From: Sphingobacteriales bacterium
GTDB taxonomy: Bacteria; Bacteroidota; Bacteroidia; Chitinophagales; JADIYW01
Length of the DNA: 34,334 nt
NCBI GenBank assembly: GCA_947460245.1
Contig: CANHGL010000020.1
Coordinates: 1 to 34,334 of the forward strand
Direction of reading: 5' to 3'
The position numbers and the translations under genes were made by a program. Below the pieces are notes generated by a model. The model searched no databases. It had not been told where the DNA came from and saw only the letters and a list, made by a program, of their open reading frames with translations. This document shows, piece by piece, positions 8,033 to 17,057 of this stretch (position 1 is the stretch's first letter; every line of letters begins with the position of its first letter).

Positions 8033-9361
8033 TAAAGGGATATCTATAAACAATTTCACATTTCCTGCTTCATCCATAGAGTATTCTTTCATGCTGTTCA
8101 ATTTCTCTGCGTCATTACATATAATTAGAAAAAGGTAATCATCTTGTAATACACTCTTTTTTGTAGCAATATAAGGGTCACCTTTATACGAATTGAGATT
8201 AGTAATTTTACACTGATGGTTTTTATTATAATGAGAAGCTATACCCCTAAGCAATACATCAACATTCTCTGCTGACCCTGTAATCATAATTGGATAAAGA
8301 ATATTCTCTGTAAGTTTCAAGCTGGCCAAAAGTTTAAAGAAACCTTTCGGATTTTCTAACTGAAGCGAAAAGTATTCTCCCCAATTAATAGCTAAACAAG
8401 CAGCATCCATTTTACCATTTTCATCCTCTACCATGTATGCACGTGATGATTTTGAATAAAAAAGCACCTTCTCCACTATATTTAGAAACTCCTGCTCTGA
8501 ATGGATATGAAAAAATGTATAATGTTCCTTTTGCGATCTTAACTTCTGGTAGAATTCCCTCAGTCTATCTTTATCATCAGATATATCTATACACTTTTGA
8601 AAGGATTTTTTACTGCCAAAGAATTGGTTTACCATCGTATTATTGGTGAATGCCCATTTCTCATAATGCTTCTGATATAATTTTGTGTTCAGCTCTAATG
8701 CCTCATTGATAGCCTGATTTTCCTTACCCATCGCTCCATAAGTAAAAGCAACATTTTCTTCTACTCCAACGATACTGTGCATAATACTAAACATCAATGT
8801 AAATATTTTTTTACGTCGATACATTTTTCTACCATCCTCCACTCGCTCACTTACCCTGAGCATATTGTAATAATAGCCATCGTAACGCTTACCATCATTA
8901 TATACATCCATTCTATTTACATGGATATAGCCTACTACATTATAGGCTCTCTCTCCTCGTTCATTATTCTTTTGAGGATGTAAAACTACAACAACTAATG
9001 CATTCGTATTGAGCGACAAAACAGAATCTGGGAAATTGTGAAAGTAGGCCTGAAAGGCAAACTTACCCTGACCTCTGTCATTTATATGTTTTTCCGGTAC
9101 AGAAATAATATCCTTACACTGATGAAAGAAATAGTCATTATCAGATACATACCCTAAACCGCCAAGGATATCTCCCATTCTAGGAAGAAAGTTTATATCT
9201 GTAACAACAATCTCCAACGGCTCTTCAAAGATGTCGTATGAATCTATTTCTATAGTTTCATATTTAAACCTTCCTTCACTATCAGGCTCTACCCGTTTGT
9301 AGTTTCTTCTTCTCATATGCTTATTTGGAGGCAAATCTATGTCCGAATAAGCAGTAAACAT
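8027..9361 (-). CDS. Unrecognised conserved-looking cytoplasmic protein, 444 aa
   Basis: I do not recognise this protein. It has no signal peptide, membrane segment or cysteine cluster. The N-terminal 40 residues are polar and basic ([12 protein letters not shown]). Residues about 110-210 read as alternating strands and a basic helix ([20 protein letters not shown], then RMYRRKK-like residues), and the C-terminal half has a second alpha/beta stretch with strands such as YPIMITGS and YLFLIICND. The two halves could each be acyltransferase-like (GNAT) folds, but no acetyl-CoA-binding loop is visible, so this is only a guess. It is monocistronic, convergent with scoB (6-nt overlap of stops, TAG at 8027-8029), and separated from dprA by about 95 bases. 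The ATG at 9361 is the only good start. Confidence 0.75.
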   Translation of the reverse strand: MFTAYSDIDLPPNKHMRRRNYKRVEPDSEGRFKYETIEIDSYDIFEEPLEIVVTDINFLPRMGDILGGLGYVSDNDYFFHQCKDIISVPEKHINDRGQGKFAFQAYFHNFPDSVLSLNTNALVVVVLHPQKNNERGERAYNVVGYIHVNRMDVYNDGKRYDGYYYNMLRVSERVEDGRKMYRRKKIFTLMFSIMHSIVGVEENVAFTYGAMGKENQAINEALELNTKLYQKHYEKWAFTNNTMVNQFFGSKKSFQKCIDISDDKDRLREFYQKLRSQKEHYTFFHIHSEQEFLNIVEKVLFYSKSSRAYMVEDENGKMDAACLAINWGEYFSLQLENPKGFFKLLASLKLTENILYPIMITGSAENVDVLLRGIASHYNKNHQCKITNLNSYKGDPYIATKKSVLQDDYLFLIICNDAEKLNSMKEYSMDEAGNVKLFIDIPLL

Positions 9362-9455
9362 ATTTTTAGAAGTTAATTTTATAGATAACTTTTGTCATCG
9401 CCCTTACAACTGAAAAATATACCTAAATAATGGTAATTAGAATCTAGTAAAGCAT

Positions 9456-10568
9456 CTATGAAAGCTTAAAAAACTTTCCTGGAAGGGACTGCACAACACC
9501 CTTCATTTCAAGCTGTAATAATATATTAGCCATTAAGCCCTGAGAGACTCCGGCTAGCAGGCAGAGTTTATCTATACCAAGCTGATTGCCATCTTTTAAC
9601 AGACCAACAACTGATTTTTCGGCATCATCTAGCGCTAAAAGTAACTGTGATTGTACTATAGATTTTTTTTCGGCATAAGATTCCTCTTCATCCCACCCCA
9701 TAATAGTTATAATATCTCTTGCTGATGTTACAAGATGTGCCTTATGATCTTTAATTAACTGATGGCATCCTTCGGAAAATTCATCTTGCACTCTCCCCGG
9801 GAAAGCAAAAACATCTTTATGATAAGAATTAGCTATATCTGCGGTAATCAGCGCTCCTCCTGTTATTGCAGATTCTATTACAATAGTTGCATCCGTCATT
9901 CCAGCAACGATTCTATTCCTGCTTGGGAAATTTTGTCTGTCTGGATTTGTTCCACTTAAGAAATCAGAAACAATCGCGCCATTTTGCTGAAGACTCCTGG
10001 CTACTCCTTTGTGAACAATTGGATAAATTCTGTCCAGGCCATGCGCCAGAACAGCTATGTTTTGTAAATTATATTTTAATGCTGCTTTATGCGCACAGAT
10101 ATCTATTCCATAAGCCAAGCCACTTACCAGAGTAACATTAAATGCAGCAAGATCTTCTATCATCTTCTCCGTCAATGCTCTCCCGTAAACTGTAGCACGT
10201 CGGGTACCCACTATATTTACAAATCGCTCATTATTAAAATTAAATTCTCCCTTACAAAACAAATACAGTGGGGCATCTGCACAATTTAATAAGCGCTTTG
10301 GATAACGTTTATCATAATAAAAGAGGGTTTGAATATTATGCTGTGCAATGAATTTTAGCTCCTGCTCTGCACGCAATAATGCACCATAAGTATCCTCAAA
10401 GGCATGAATAAGAGCCGCACCAACCCCTTTAATCTTCTTTAATTTGCGAGGAGGTAATCTGAATAACTGCTCTGCACTTCCAGCATAACTAATCAACTCT
10501 TTAGCATTTGAATCTCCAACGCCCTTTAATTGCTTCAGCGCAATACCATAAAATAATTCATTATTCAT
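9456..10568 (-). CDS. dprA: DNA-processing protein DprA
   Basis: 370-aa DprA/Smf protein, which binds incoming single-stranded DNA and loads RecA during natural transformation; it may also act in recombination in species not known to be competent. Domain order: helix-hairpin-helix region with KGVGDSNAKELI and KIKGVGAALI (about 8-60), Rossmann-type DNA-binding core with NIVGTRRATVYGR (118-130), LVSGLAYGIDICAHKAAL (147-164), FPSRNRIVAGM (214-224) and ESAITGGALITADIA (232-246), then a C-terminal winged-helix segment (about 305-368). Length and order are standard. It is followed closely (51 nt upstream on this strand) by the outer-membrane barrel gene, which looks functionally unrelated. Confidence 0.95.
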   Translation of the reverse strand: MNNELFYGIALKQLKGVGDSNAKELISYAGSAEQLFRLPPRKLKKIKGVGAALIHAFEDTYGALLRAEQELKFIAQHNIQTLFYYDKRYPKRLLNCADAPLYLFCKGEFNFNNERFVNIVGTRRATVYGRALTEKMIEDLAAFNVTLVSGLAYGIDICAHKAALKYNLQNIAVLAHGLDRIYPIVHKGVARSLQQNGAIVSDFLSGTNPDRQNFPSRNRIVAGMTDATIVIESAITGGALITADIANSYHKDVFAFPGRVQDEFSEGCHQLIKDHKAHLVTSARDIITIMGWDEEESYAEKKSIVQSQLLLALDDAEKSVVGLLKDGNQLGIDKLCLLAGVSQGLMANILLQLEMKGVVQSLPGKFFKLS

Positions 10569-10619
10569 CCCTTTAATAAAGAGACAAATACCTTTATAAT
10601 TCCATAAAATAAAGAAAAA

Positions 10620-12233
10620 TTAGAAGTCGGTATATCTGTTAAACAGATTGGTACGAAGGCTAATACCAAAGAACAGATTATTTTGCGTAACAAATTTATT
10701 CTGTTGATACCTATAGTTAATGAATGCTTCCGCAGACAAATTAATTTTTGGATTTATTAGGTACCCCCCACGGACTTCTGCATTAATTAGTCTTGTTTTT
10801 ACTCCCTGAAGGAAATAATTACCATATGCTTTATTAAGGTCTGGACCAATCAGAAAATCGGAAATAAATATATTACTGCCATTATGCTCATAAGTAGCGT
10901 CCAAACCCTGCACAACATATTGAAATTTTGCGGAAGCTATCCAATGTTTATGCCAGAAGTTTAAAAAAGTAATAGATTCTAAAAAATTGGCACCTAAAGG
11001 ATGTGTGAGTGATTGGTTGAAATTAGTATATGACTGTTCCGGAGCTTTATGAGCGTATACAAAAGGACGGACAATATTAAGCTCTGTCTGAAAATCAAGG
11101 TGGCTGACTTTAAAAATATCATATCCTTTATAACCAAATTGTGCAGCTACTTTTGTTCTGTAAAACCCTTTTGACTTTCTGGCAGCAGCTACATCCATAT
11201 CATCGAGCATGATTTGTGTATAGAAAATCTGTTTTGGGGATGCTTTAAATTTCATCCCTACTCCTAAAACTACGTTATCCGGAGAACCTAAAGCAAATTC
11301 TACTGGCCTTATAAATGCTACCGGAATAAGATAACTAAACTCTATACCGCGAATTTTTGCTGAATCAGAATGAAACCAGGTAACACCTTCAAAGAAGGTA
11401 AACTGCATCCACTTTGCTACATCTACAGAAACCAGATGATAAGCACCATATTTAGTTTTAAAACCCGCAACATCATTACCTAAATTAAAGCCATTAATAG
11501 GACCATATCGCATTACATCCAGCAAATAGGTATACTTTATTCTCCAAAAATTGGTTGTCATTTTCAGGAAGGGCATATTCGAAGCATTATCACTTAAAAA
11601 AAGTGAGCGGTAGCCCTCTCCCCAAAATTGTTTATCATTTCCTATCTGTAGATTAAAGTATTTATTTGGAGAATAGGACAGATAGCCACTAAAGAGCTGG
11701 GAACTTACCCTTTTGCCATTAAAAACCGCCTTACGATAACCTGGCAACACACCATTTTGCAAAGCGTAATCATCAACCTGGCGCAGATAATCCTCCGTTA
11801 CCCCTTGATAAGTAAAGGATAAAGCCAGTTTTTTACCCAAATTTGCTTCCAATCTTGCACCATATCCAATAGTATATTTTAATTTTTTATCCCATGCATC
11901 ATATCCAAATTGGGCATCTATTATAGGATTAATAGCAAAGTAAAATTTCTTCTGCTTAGCAGCAATAGAAAGCATATCTCCCGACTGTAAGCCGAATTTA
12001 AAACCAGATTTCGTAGAATCTAAATCAAATCCAAGCTCCCGTAATGCAGAATCCCCTAAAGCAGACTGTAATTCTGCCATATTATATGGCTTGGCACCGG
12101 TAATTAGGTGAGATGAATTGGAAATATAGCGCTCCAAACGATTTTGCATCTCATAATTCAATGGGAAATTTAACTGCTGAGCATGAGCAGAGAGTACAAA
12201 TATGAATGCTATTGAAGCTAAGATTTCCTTCAT
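10620..12233 (-). CDS. Wzi/RemB-like outer-membrane beta-barrel protein
   Basis: 537-aa exported protein with a signal peptide MKEILASIAFIFVLSAHA cleaved before QQLNF. The rest alternates short amphipathic strands with aromatic girdles (for example YFNLQIGNDKQFWGEGYRSL around 197-216 and repeated FxFxYxxxW-type stretches) and ends in a strand NNLFFGISLRTNLFNRYTDF with terminal Phe, as expected for BAM-inserted barrels. The IGNDKQFWGEGYRSLFLSDN block resembles the Wzi capsule-assembly/RemB gliding-protein family of Bacteroidota. A role in surface polysaccharide attachment or gliding is inferred from that resemblance only. It appears to be transcribed alone or with dprA. Confidence 0.7.
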   Translation of the reverse strand: MKEILASIAFIFVLSAHAQQLNFPLNYEMQNRLERYISNSSHLITGAKPYNMAELQSALGDSALRELGFDLDSTKSGFKFGLQSGDMLSIAAKQKKFYFAINPIIDAQFGYDAWDKKLKYTIGYGARLEANLGKKLALSFTYQGVTEDYLRQVDDYALQNGVLPGYRKAVFNGKRVSSQLFSGYLSYSPNKYFNLQIGNDKQFWGEGYRSLFLSDNASNMPFLKMTTNFWRIKYTYLLDVMRYGPINGFNLGNDVAGFKTKYGAYHLVSVDVAKWMQFTFFEGVTWFHSDSAKIRGIEFSYLIPVAFIRPVEFALGSPDNVVLGVGMKFKASPKQIFYTQIMLDDMDVAAARKSKGFYRTKVAAQFGYKGYDIFKVSHLDFQTELNIVRPFVYAHKAPEQSYTNFNQSLTHPLGANFLESITFLNFWHKHWIASAKFQYVVQGLDATYEHNGSNIFISDFLIGPDLNKAYGNYFLQGVKTRLINAEVRGGYLINPKINLSAEAFINYRYQQNKFVTQNNLFFGISLRTNLFNRYTDF

Positions 12234-12438
12234 AAATAAAGTGGCTGTTAAAATAAATCTTTAATCGATAATAAAATAGATTAAACTCAAAAAGTTATTA
12301 CCAAAGCTCAAATTACCAGATTTACCCGCAAAAACGACAGTTCATCTCATTTTACGTTATCAAAATACTTTACAATACAACACCTATTCAGGCCATACCC
12401 ATATTTAGAAAATAGCACTGTCAGCATAAATTAAAAAT

Positions 12439-12468
12439 AAAAAATCCCGACTGACTAACAATCGGGAC
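12439..12468 (-). terminator. Rho-independent terminator of the DUF2147 gene
   Basis: Read on the minus strand, TCCCGA and TCGGGA form a 6-bp stem (plus one G-U pair) around an 11-nt loop, followed at once by six T and a further T-rich stretch. It lies 22 bases past the TAA of the DUF2147 gene and points in the right direction. Confidence 0.8.
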
Positions 12469-12489
12469 ATAAACTAAATTAAGGATAGC

Positions 12490-12930
12490 TTATTTTATTC
12501 TTGTCCATGTATCTGATTTACCCAGAAAAGAGACACTGCAGATATATCCGCGCAGAAACAAAGTACCATCTGAATTCAACTTCATCATGCCACAATAAAT
12601 TTTACCTTTTTTATATACCTTTCCGTTTACAAACGCTCCATCTGCCTCGTTCCATTTAAAATCGGTAACTGTCTTCAGGCCCATAATTGGTCTGCTACGC
12701 AGTTTTTCATCCGGATTATCTATATCCGTTCTTGGCTTTCCATGGCTGTCATTCGCAACCTTCATCCATACCACCTTACCTTCTATTGCACCGGAAGCAT
12801 TTTTATATAGCTCGATATGATAATCCTTTTCACCTACAAGCCAAATACCGGTTACATTAGGCTCACTTGCAACAGCAAATAATCTACACATCAATAACAG
12901 CAATAAAATTGAAACTATTTTCTTACTCAT
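12490..12930 (-). CDS. Secreted DUF2147 protein
   Basis: 146-aa exported protein with signal peptide (hydrophobic IVSILLLLLMCRLFAVA, cleavage near residue 21-22). The mature part is a single DUF2147 domain: TGIWLV (27-32), EGKVVWMK (49-56), GKPRTDIDNPDEKLRSRPIM (64-83) and the C-terminal RGYICSVSFLGKSDTW. The family is a small periplasmic or extracellular beta-barrel-like fold of unknown function. It is a stand-alone unit with its own terminator. Confidence 0.88.
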   Translation of the reverse strand: MSKKIVSILLLLLMCRLFAVASEPNVTGIWLVGEKDYHIELYKNASGAIEGKVVWMKVANDSHGKPRTDIDNPDEKLRSRPIMGLKTVTDFKWNEADGAFVNGKVYKKGKIYCGMMKLNSDGTLFLRGYICSVSFLGKSDTWTRIK

Positions 12931-13006
12931 TTTTAAGGAATTTAGATGATGAAAATAAAGTATTTATCTGAAATTTTGCTAGGACTAAAAAAAGTTTTTT
13001 TAGTTA

Positions 13007-13432
13007 TTATTTTAAGCGTTTTCTTTTGAAGAATGTTTTAATCAGTTCCGAAGCCTCGTCTTCCATGATTCCACCACTTAATTCGAACAAATTACCTTGC
13101 TGTTTTTTATGCGTATGATCACTAGCAGCAAAAACAACCCTCTGGATCTGAGCCTCTCTTATTGCCCCTACACACATCATACAAGGCTCAAGGGTAACAT
13201 AAAGCGTACATTTATCCAGGTATTTACTGTCCAGGAAGTTACAAGCAGCTGTGATAGCTAGTACTTCTGCATGTGCTGTGGGATCATTCAATCGTTCCAC
13301 TTGATTATACCCCTTGCCTATTATCTTGTCTCCGTGGCATATAACAGCTCCAATCGGCACTTCATCATCTTCAAAAGCTCTTTTAGCCAGCTTCAAAGCC
13401 TCCTGCATGAAAAAAATATCAAAATCTATCAT
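13007..13432 (-). CDS. tadA: tRNA-specific adenosine deaminase (A34 to I34)
   Basis: 141-aa zinc deaminase that converts the wobble adenosine of tRNA-Arg(ACG) to inosine. The zinc and catalytic motifs are complete: H54-A-E56 in AHAEVLAI and P83-C84-M-M-C87 in TLEPCMMCVGAI. The basic tail FFKRKRLK fits tRNA binding. The ATG at 13432 is chosen; a TTG eight codons upstream (13456) is also in frame but sits against the -33 box of the divergent tolC promoter and gives residues not typical of the family. The length matches other TadA proteins. It is divergent from the efflux genes. Confidence 0.93.
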   Translation of the reverse strand: MIDFDIFFMQEALKLAKRAFEDDEVPIGAVICHGDKIIGKGYNQVERLNDPTAHAEVLAITAACNFLDSKYLDKCTLYVTLEPCMMCVGAIREAQIQRVVFAASDHTHKKQQGNLFELSGGIMEDEASELIKTFFKRKRLK

Positions 13433-13459
13433 TCTAGTCCGATTGTAACGTTTCAAAGT

Positions 13460-13489
13460 TTGAAGATAAAACTTTTAGATGTACTTTTG
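13460..13489 (+). promoter_or_regulatory. Consensus Bacteroidota promoter of the tolC-adaptor operon
   Basis: TTG at 13460-13462, a 19-base spacer, and TACTTTTG at 13482-13489, an exact match to the TTG-N19-TAnnTTTG pattern read by the Bacteroidota primary sigma factor. Transcription would start near 13496 and leave a leader of about 50 nt before the ATG at 13547. Confidence 0.75.
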
Positions 13490-13546
13490 CGTAGAGTACT
13501 TCTCTGTCAGTTCAATAGAGATGGTGAAATCAAACAGAATTATATA

Positions 13547-14974
13547 ATGAGACACCACAAATTTTTCACCTTATTTTCCTTACTTATATTTCTTTTTAAC
13601 AGCAGTACTGCCCAAGAGGTGTGGGACTGGGAAAAATGCATTGATTATGCTCTCAAGAATAATATCCAATTAAAACAATCAGGTCTAAACCTAAATCTTG
13701 CAGAAGCAACACTCAAGCAGCAAAAATTAAATTACTCCCCAAATATTAATGGAAGTTCTAATTACAACCTTCGCGTTGGAAATAACTTTAATTTCTTTAC
13801 CAGCGAATACACAAGAGAGACGGTCCACTATCAGGACTACGGGGTAAATATAAGTCAGCCAATATTTGACGGATTAATTACACCAAACAATATAAAGAAG
13901 AGTAAGTTAGATTTAGAGACCCTAAAGCTTGATCAAGAAGTATTAAAAAGCAATATACAATTACAGATTCTTACTGCTTTCCTTAATATCATGAATGCTA
14001 ATGAACAATACAACCAGGCATTCAATCAACACAGCAACACTCAAAAACAATACGAGAACACTCAAACATTAATACAGGCAGGGGCAGCAGCTGAAAAAGC
14101 GCTACTCGACATTGATGCTCAGCTATCAGGCGAAGAACTTACAATAGCACAAATCAAGAATCAACTGGACTTAGCTTATCTTCAGTTGAAAGTTATTCTG
14201 CAACTGGATATTGAAAAAAATATAACCGTTAAAATACCTGAACTTCCAAAAGTGCTTTTATTGGACCCGACAGAAGCCTCTTCTAAAATCTATGAAGATG
14301 CACTCGGATTAAGACCAGAAATTAAAAGTAGCAAACTAAAAATACAAAGTGCTAAGTATTCCATTAATGTTGCGAAAGGGAACTATTATCCTACTTTACA
14401 GCTTATTGCAAATGCAAACACCTTCTTTTCCAGCCAAAGTAAAATTACTTCACAGGTATTCACCGGAAATACTACAGCTGTTGGAATTGTAGAAGGCACC
14501 TTCCAGCGAGTACTTATTCCAGAAACACTTACGCAGCAATCCAAAAATCCTTATAAGAATCAGCTAAACCAAAATCTTAGTTACTCATTTGGCCTATCTC
14601 TAAATATTCCAATTTTTAATAAATATCAGGTACAGACCGCTGTAAAACAAGCTACCATTCAATACAAAAATGCTATACTCAATGAGCAACAGTCAGAAAT
14701 GGATTTATTCAACACCATACAGCAAGCTTACTTAAAAGCCCAGGCTGCAATAGAGAGCTTTAAGAGTGCTGAAAAAAACTACCAAACCTCTAAAAAATCG
14801 TGTACCTATGCTGAAGAGCGCTTATCTGCAGGCAGCATTAACCAGCTTGAGTTAAATCTTGCAAAAAACAATTTACTCACAGCGGCCTCCAAACTCACCC
14901 AAGCTAAATATGAATATATATTCAACACCAAAGTGCTTGATTTCTATCAGGGGAAACCTATAACATTGGAATAA
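13547..14974 (+). CDS. TolC-family outer-membrane efflux protein
   Basis: 475-aa outer-membrane channel of the TolC family. The ATG at 13547 gives a signal peptide (FFTLFSLLIFLFNSSTA, cleavage before QEVWDW); the frame is open further upstream but would run over tadA and the promoter. The mature protein starts with the family motif WEKCIDYALKNNIQLKQSGL and has the two long alpha-helical coiled-coil repeats expected of the periplasmic tunnel (about 95-245 and 350-460), with LSYSFGLSLNIPIFNKYQVQ marking a barrel strand near 340-365. The adaptor gene follows after 17 nt. No inner-membrane pump gene accompanies the pair. Confidence 0.9.
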   Translation: MRHHKFFTLFSLLIFLFNSSTAQEVWDWEKCIDYALKNNIQLKQSGLNLNLAEATLKQQKLNYSPNINGSSNYNLRVGNNFNFFTSEYTRETVHYQDYGVNISQPIFDGLITPNNIKKSKLDLETLKLDQEVLKSNIQLQILTAFLNIMNANEQYNQAFNQHSNTQKQYENTQTLIQAGAAAEKALLDIDAQLSGEELTIAQIKNQLDLAYLQLKVILQLDIEKNITVKIPELPKVLLLDPTEASSKIYEDALGLRPEIKSSKLKIQSAKYSINVAKGNYYPTLQLIANANTFFSSQSKITSQVFTGNTTAVGIVEGTFQRVLIPETLTQQSKNPYKNQLNQNLSYSFGLSLNIPIFNKYQVQTAVKQATIQYKNAILNEQQSEMDLFNTIQQAYLKAQAAIESFKSAEKNYQTSKKSCTYAEERLSAGSINQLELNLAKNNLLTAASKLTQAKYEYIFNTKVLDFYQGKPITLE

Positions 14975-14991
14975 CTTACAATAAGCTTATC

Positions 14992-16284
14992 ATGAAAAAT
15001 AATAAACTACTTTATATTCTTGCACTATTAACAACAATAGTTTTAGTAGCTGTATTCTTTATTTCCAGGTCCAGGAATAAGAATGCGGCCAAGGAAATAG
15101 AGACCGAAATGGTAGCCAAAAGAGACATTATTCAGACTGTTACAGCAAGCGGAAAAATCTATCCGGAAGAGGAAGTAAAAATTAGCTCTGACGTATCCGG
15201 TGAAATCATAGAGCTAAATGTTAAAGAAGGAGCTATTGTAAGAAGAGGACAACTACTAGCTCGTATTAAACCGGAAAGTTATCAGGCAAATGTGGAGCAG
15301 AGCGAAGCGCAGCTGGATAATACCAGAGCACAGCTATCCACGGCTAAAGCAAGAATAGCACAAGCTGAAGCTCAATACGAAAGTGCGCAGACTAATTTTA
15401 AAAGAAGTGAAGAATTATTTACAAAAAAAATAATCTCCAGGGCAGAATATGAAACAGCAACTACTACAGTTCGGACAGCAAAAGCAGAATTGGAAGCAGC
15501 CAAACATTCTGCGGATGCTGCAGACTTTACTATAAAAGCCACAAGGGCTATGATTAAAGAGGCAAAGATTAATCTAAACAAGACTACTATTTATGCACCT
15601 ATGGATGGCATTATCTCCCTTTTAAATGTAAAAAAAGGAGAAAAAGTAGTAGGTACCCTTCAGATGAGCGGTACAGAAATGATGCGTATTGCCAACTTTG
15701 ACAATATGGAGGTTAGAGTAGATGTTAGTGAGGGAGAAATTACCAAAGTTAAACTAGGAGACACCGCAGCTGTTGAAGTGGATGCCTATCTCGACAGAAA
15801 ATTTGATGGTGTAGTAACGGAGGTATCCAACACCTCTAAAGGCGCCTCCTCTCAACTAACCAGCACAGACCAATCCACTAACTTTGTAGTAAAAATCAGG
15901 ATATTAAAATCATCTTACAATGATTTACTCAACGATAGTCCAAAACCATTCCTACCGGGAATGTCTGCAACCGTTGATATAAAAACAAAAAAGAAGAATG
16001 GTGTATTAGCTGTTCCCATTCAAGCAGTAACTACTAAAGACTCCGTTTATAATGGCACAAATCATACTAAAGAACTTCTTTACATAACCAGCAACGGAAA
16101 GGCGATATCAAGAGAAGTTAAAACAGGAATACAAGATGATAGTTATATTGAAATTACTGATGGATTAAAGGGGTCTGAGCAGATAATTACCGGACCATAC
16201 AATACCGTTTCTAAAGAACTTAAAGATGGAGATGCAGTAAAAGAAATGGATAAGGATAAGAAAAAATCATCTGAAGAAAAGTAG
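14992..16284 (+). CDS. Periplasmic adaptor (membrane fusion protein, MacA/HlyD-like)
   Basis: 430-aa membrane fusion protein that would bridge an inner-membrane transporter and the TolC channel. One N-terminal membrane anchor (LLYILALLTTIVLVAVFFI, 6-24) is followed by a lipoyl-like half (SSDVSGEIIELNVKEGAIV, about 63-81), a long coiled-coil hairpin rich in Ala, Gln and Glu (about 95-190), the second lipoyl half (IYAPMDGIISLLNVKKGEKV) and a beta-barrel/membrane-proximal part. The arrangement resembles MacA more than RND adaptors. The tail is highly charged (KEMDKDKKKSSEEK). No MacB-type ABC transporter gene follows; the next gene is convergent rnc. Confidence 0.88.
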   Translation: MKNNKLLYILALLTTIVLVAVFFISRSRNKNAAKEIETEMVAKRDIIQTVTASGKIYPEEEVKISSDVSGEIIELNVKEGAIVRRGQLLARIKPESYQANVEQSEAQLDNTRAQLSTAKARIAQAEAQYESAQTNFKRSEELFTKKIISRAEYETATTTVRTAKAELEAAKHSADAADFTIKATRAMIKEAKINLNKTTIYAPMDGIISLLNVKKGEKVVGTLQMSGTEMMRIANFDNMEVRVDVSEGEITKVKLGDTAAVEVDAYLDRKFDGVVTEVSNTSKGASSQLTSTDQSTNFVVKIRILKSSYNDLLNDSPKPFLPGMSATVDIKTKKKNGVLAVPIQAVTTKDSVYNGTNHTKELLYITSNGKAISREVKTGIQDDSYIEITDGLKGSEQIITGPYNTVSKELKDGDAVKEMDKDKKKSSEEK

Positions 16285-16316
16285 CATCCCCGCATATAGA
16301 TAAATAAGAAAAGCAA

Positions 16317-17042
16317 TTAAACATCCAGCTCCAAGCTTTTGATAGCATTCAAAGAGGCTTGCTGCTCCGCTTCCTTTTTATTTTTACCAATTCCTGTTGC
16401 TACCAGTGCATCATCTATCATCAGTGACACAGAAAAAACTCCCGTATTATCATTAGGGGCAGTATGATGAACAAACGAAAAGATCTTTTTTCTCCCCTGC
16501 ATCCATTCGATTAGATAACTCTTAGGGTCTGATATTGTTTTGTGAAAATAGTCAGCATCAAAATCTTTCATTAAGATATTTGCAACAATCAGAGCTGACT
16601 GTTGCATACCATACTCCAGAAAGTAGGCTCCCATTAACGCTTCAAAAGCGTTACCCATAATATCTGGAGCTTCCTCCAATTGCTTATCAGATAATTTATG
16701 ACGTAAATATTTTACAAAATCAAACTCCGTAGCAACCTTATTAAGATTCTTACGATTTACAATAGTAGCGCGAGCTTTCGTTAATGTACCCTCATCCTTA
16801 CCTATCATTGTATGATATAACACTTCGGCAACTGAAAAATTAATAACTGCATCACCAAGAAATTCCAGACGCTCGTTCTTTTCTTGTGTATTCTTGGTAT
16901 ATGAAGAATGGGTAAGCGCACGGATGTAATGATCTTCTGAATAGATTGGATAGAATCCTATTGCATCATACAACTCCTTAAACTCATAGGGTTTTGTATG
17001 CTGACGCTTTGAAATAAAAAGATTTTTAAAAAACCTGAACAT
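16317..17042 (-). CDS. rnc: Ribonuclease III
   Basis: 241-aa double-strand-specific RNase that processes rRNA precursors and structured mRNAs. The catalytic domain carries the signature NERLEFLGDAVINFS (56-70) with E57, E60 and D64. The second acidic cluster reads MGNAFEALMGAYFLE (129-143): E134 is kept, but the aspartate of E. coli RNase III (D114) is Asn131 here. A double-stranded RNA-binding domain follows (about 173-240, ending GKNKKEAEQQASLNAIKSL). The gene ends the acpP-fabF-rnc run, 15 nt after fabF, a common bacterial gene order. Confidence 0.95.
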   Translation of the reverse strand: MFRFFKNLFISKRQHTKPYEFKELYDAIGFYPIYSEDHYIRALTHSSYTKNTQEKNERLEFLGDAVINFSVAEVLYHTMIGKDEGTLTKARATIVNRKNLNKVATEFDFVKYLRHKLSDKQLEEAPDIMGNAFEALMGAYFLEYGMQQSALIVANILMKDFDADYFHKTISDPKSYLIEWMQGRKKIFSFVHHTAPNDNTGVFSVSLMIDDALVATGIGKNKKEAEQQASLNAIKSLELDV

Positions 17043-17057
17043 ATCTATCTTCTGTTT

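Noticed and set aside
13271-13546. 92-codon upstream extension of the TolC-family gene
   Set aside because: It runs antisense over tadA and through the promoter at 13460-13489; the signal peptide starts at the ATG at 13547.
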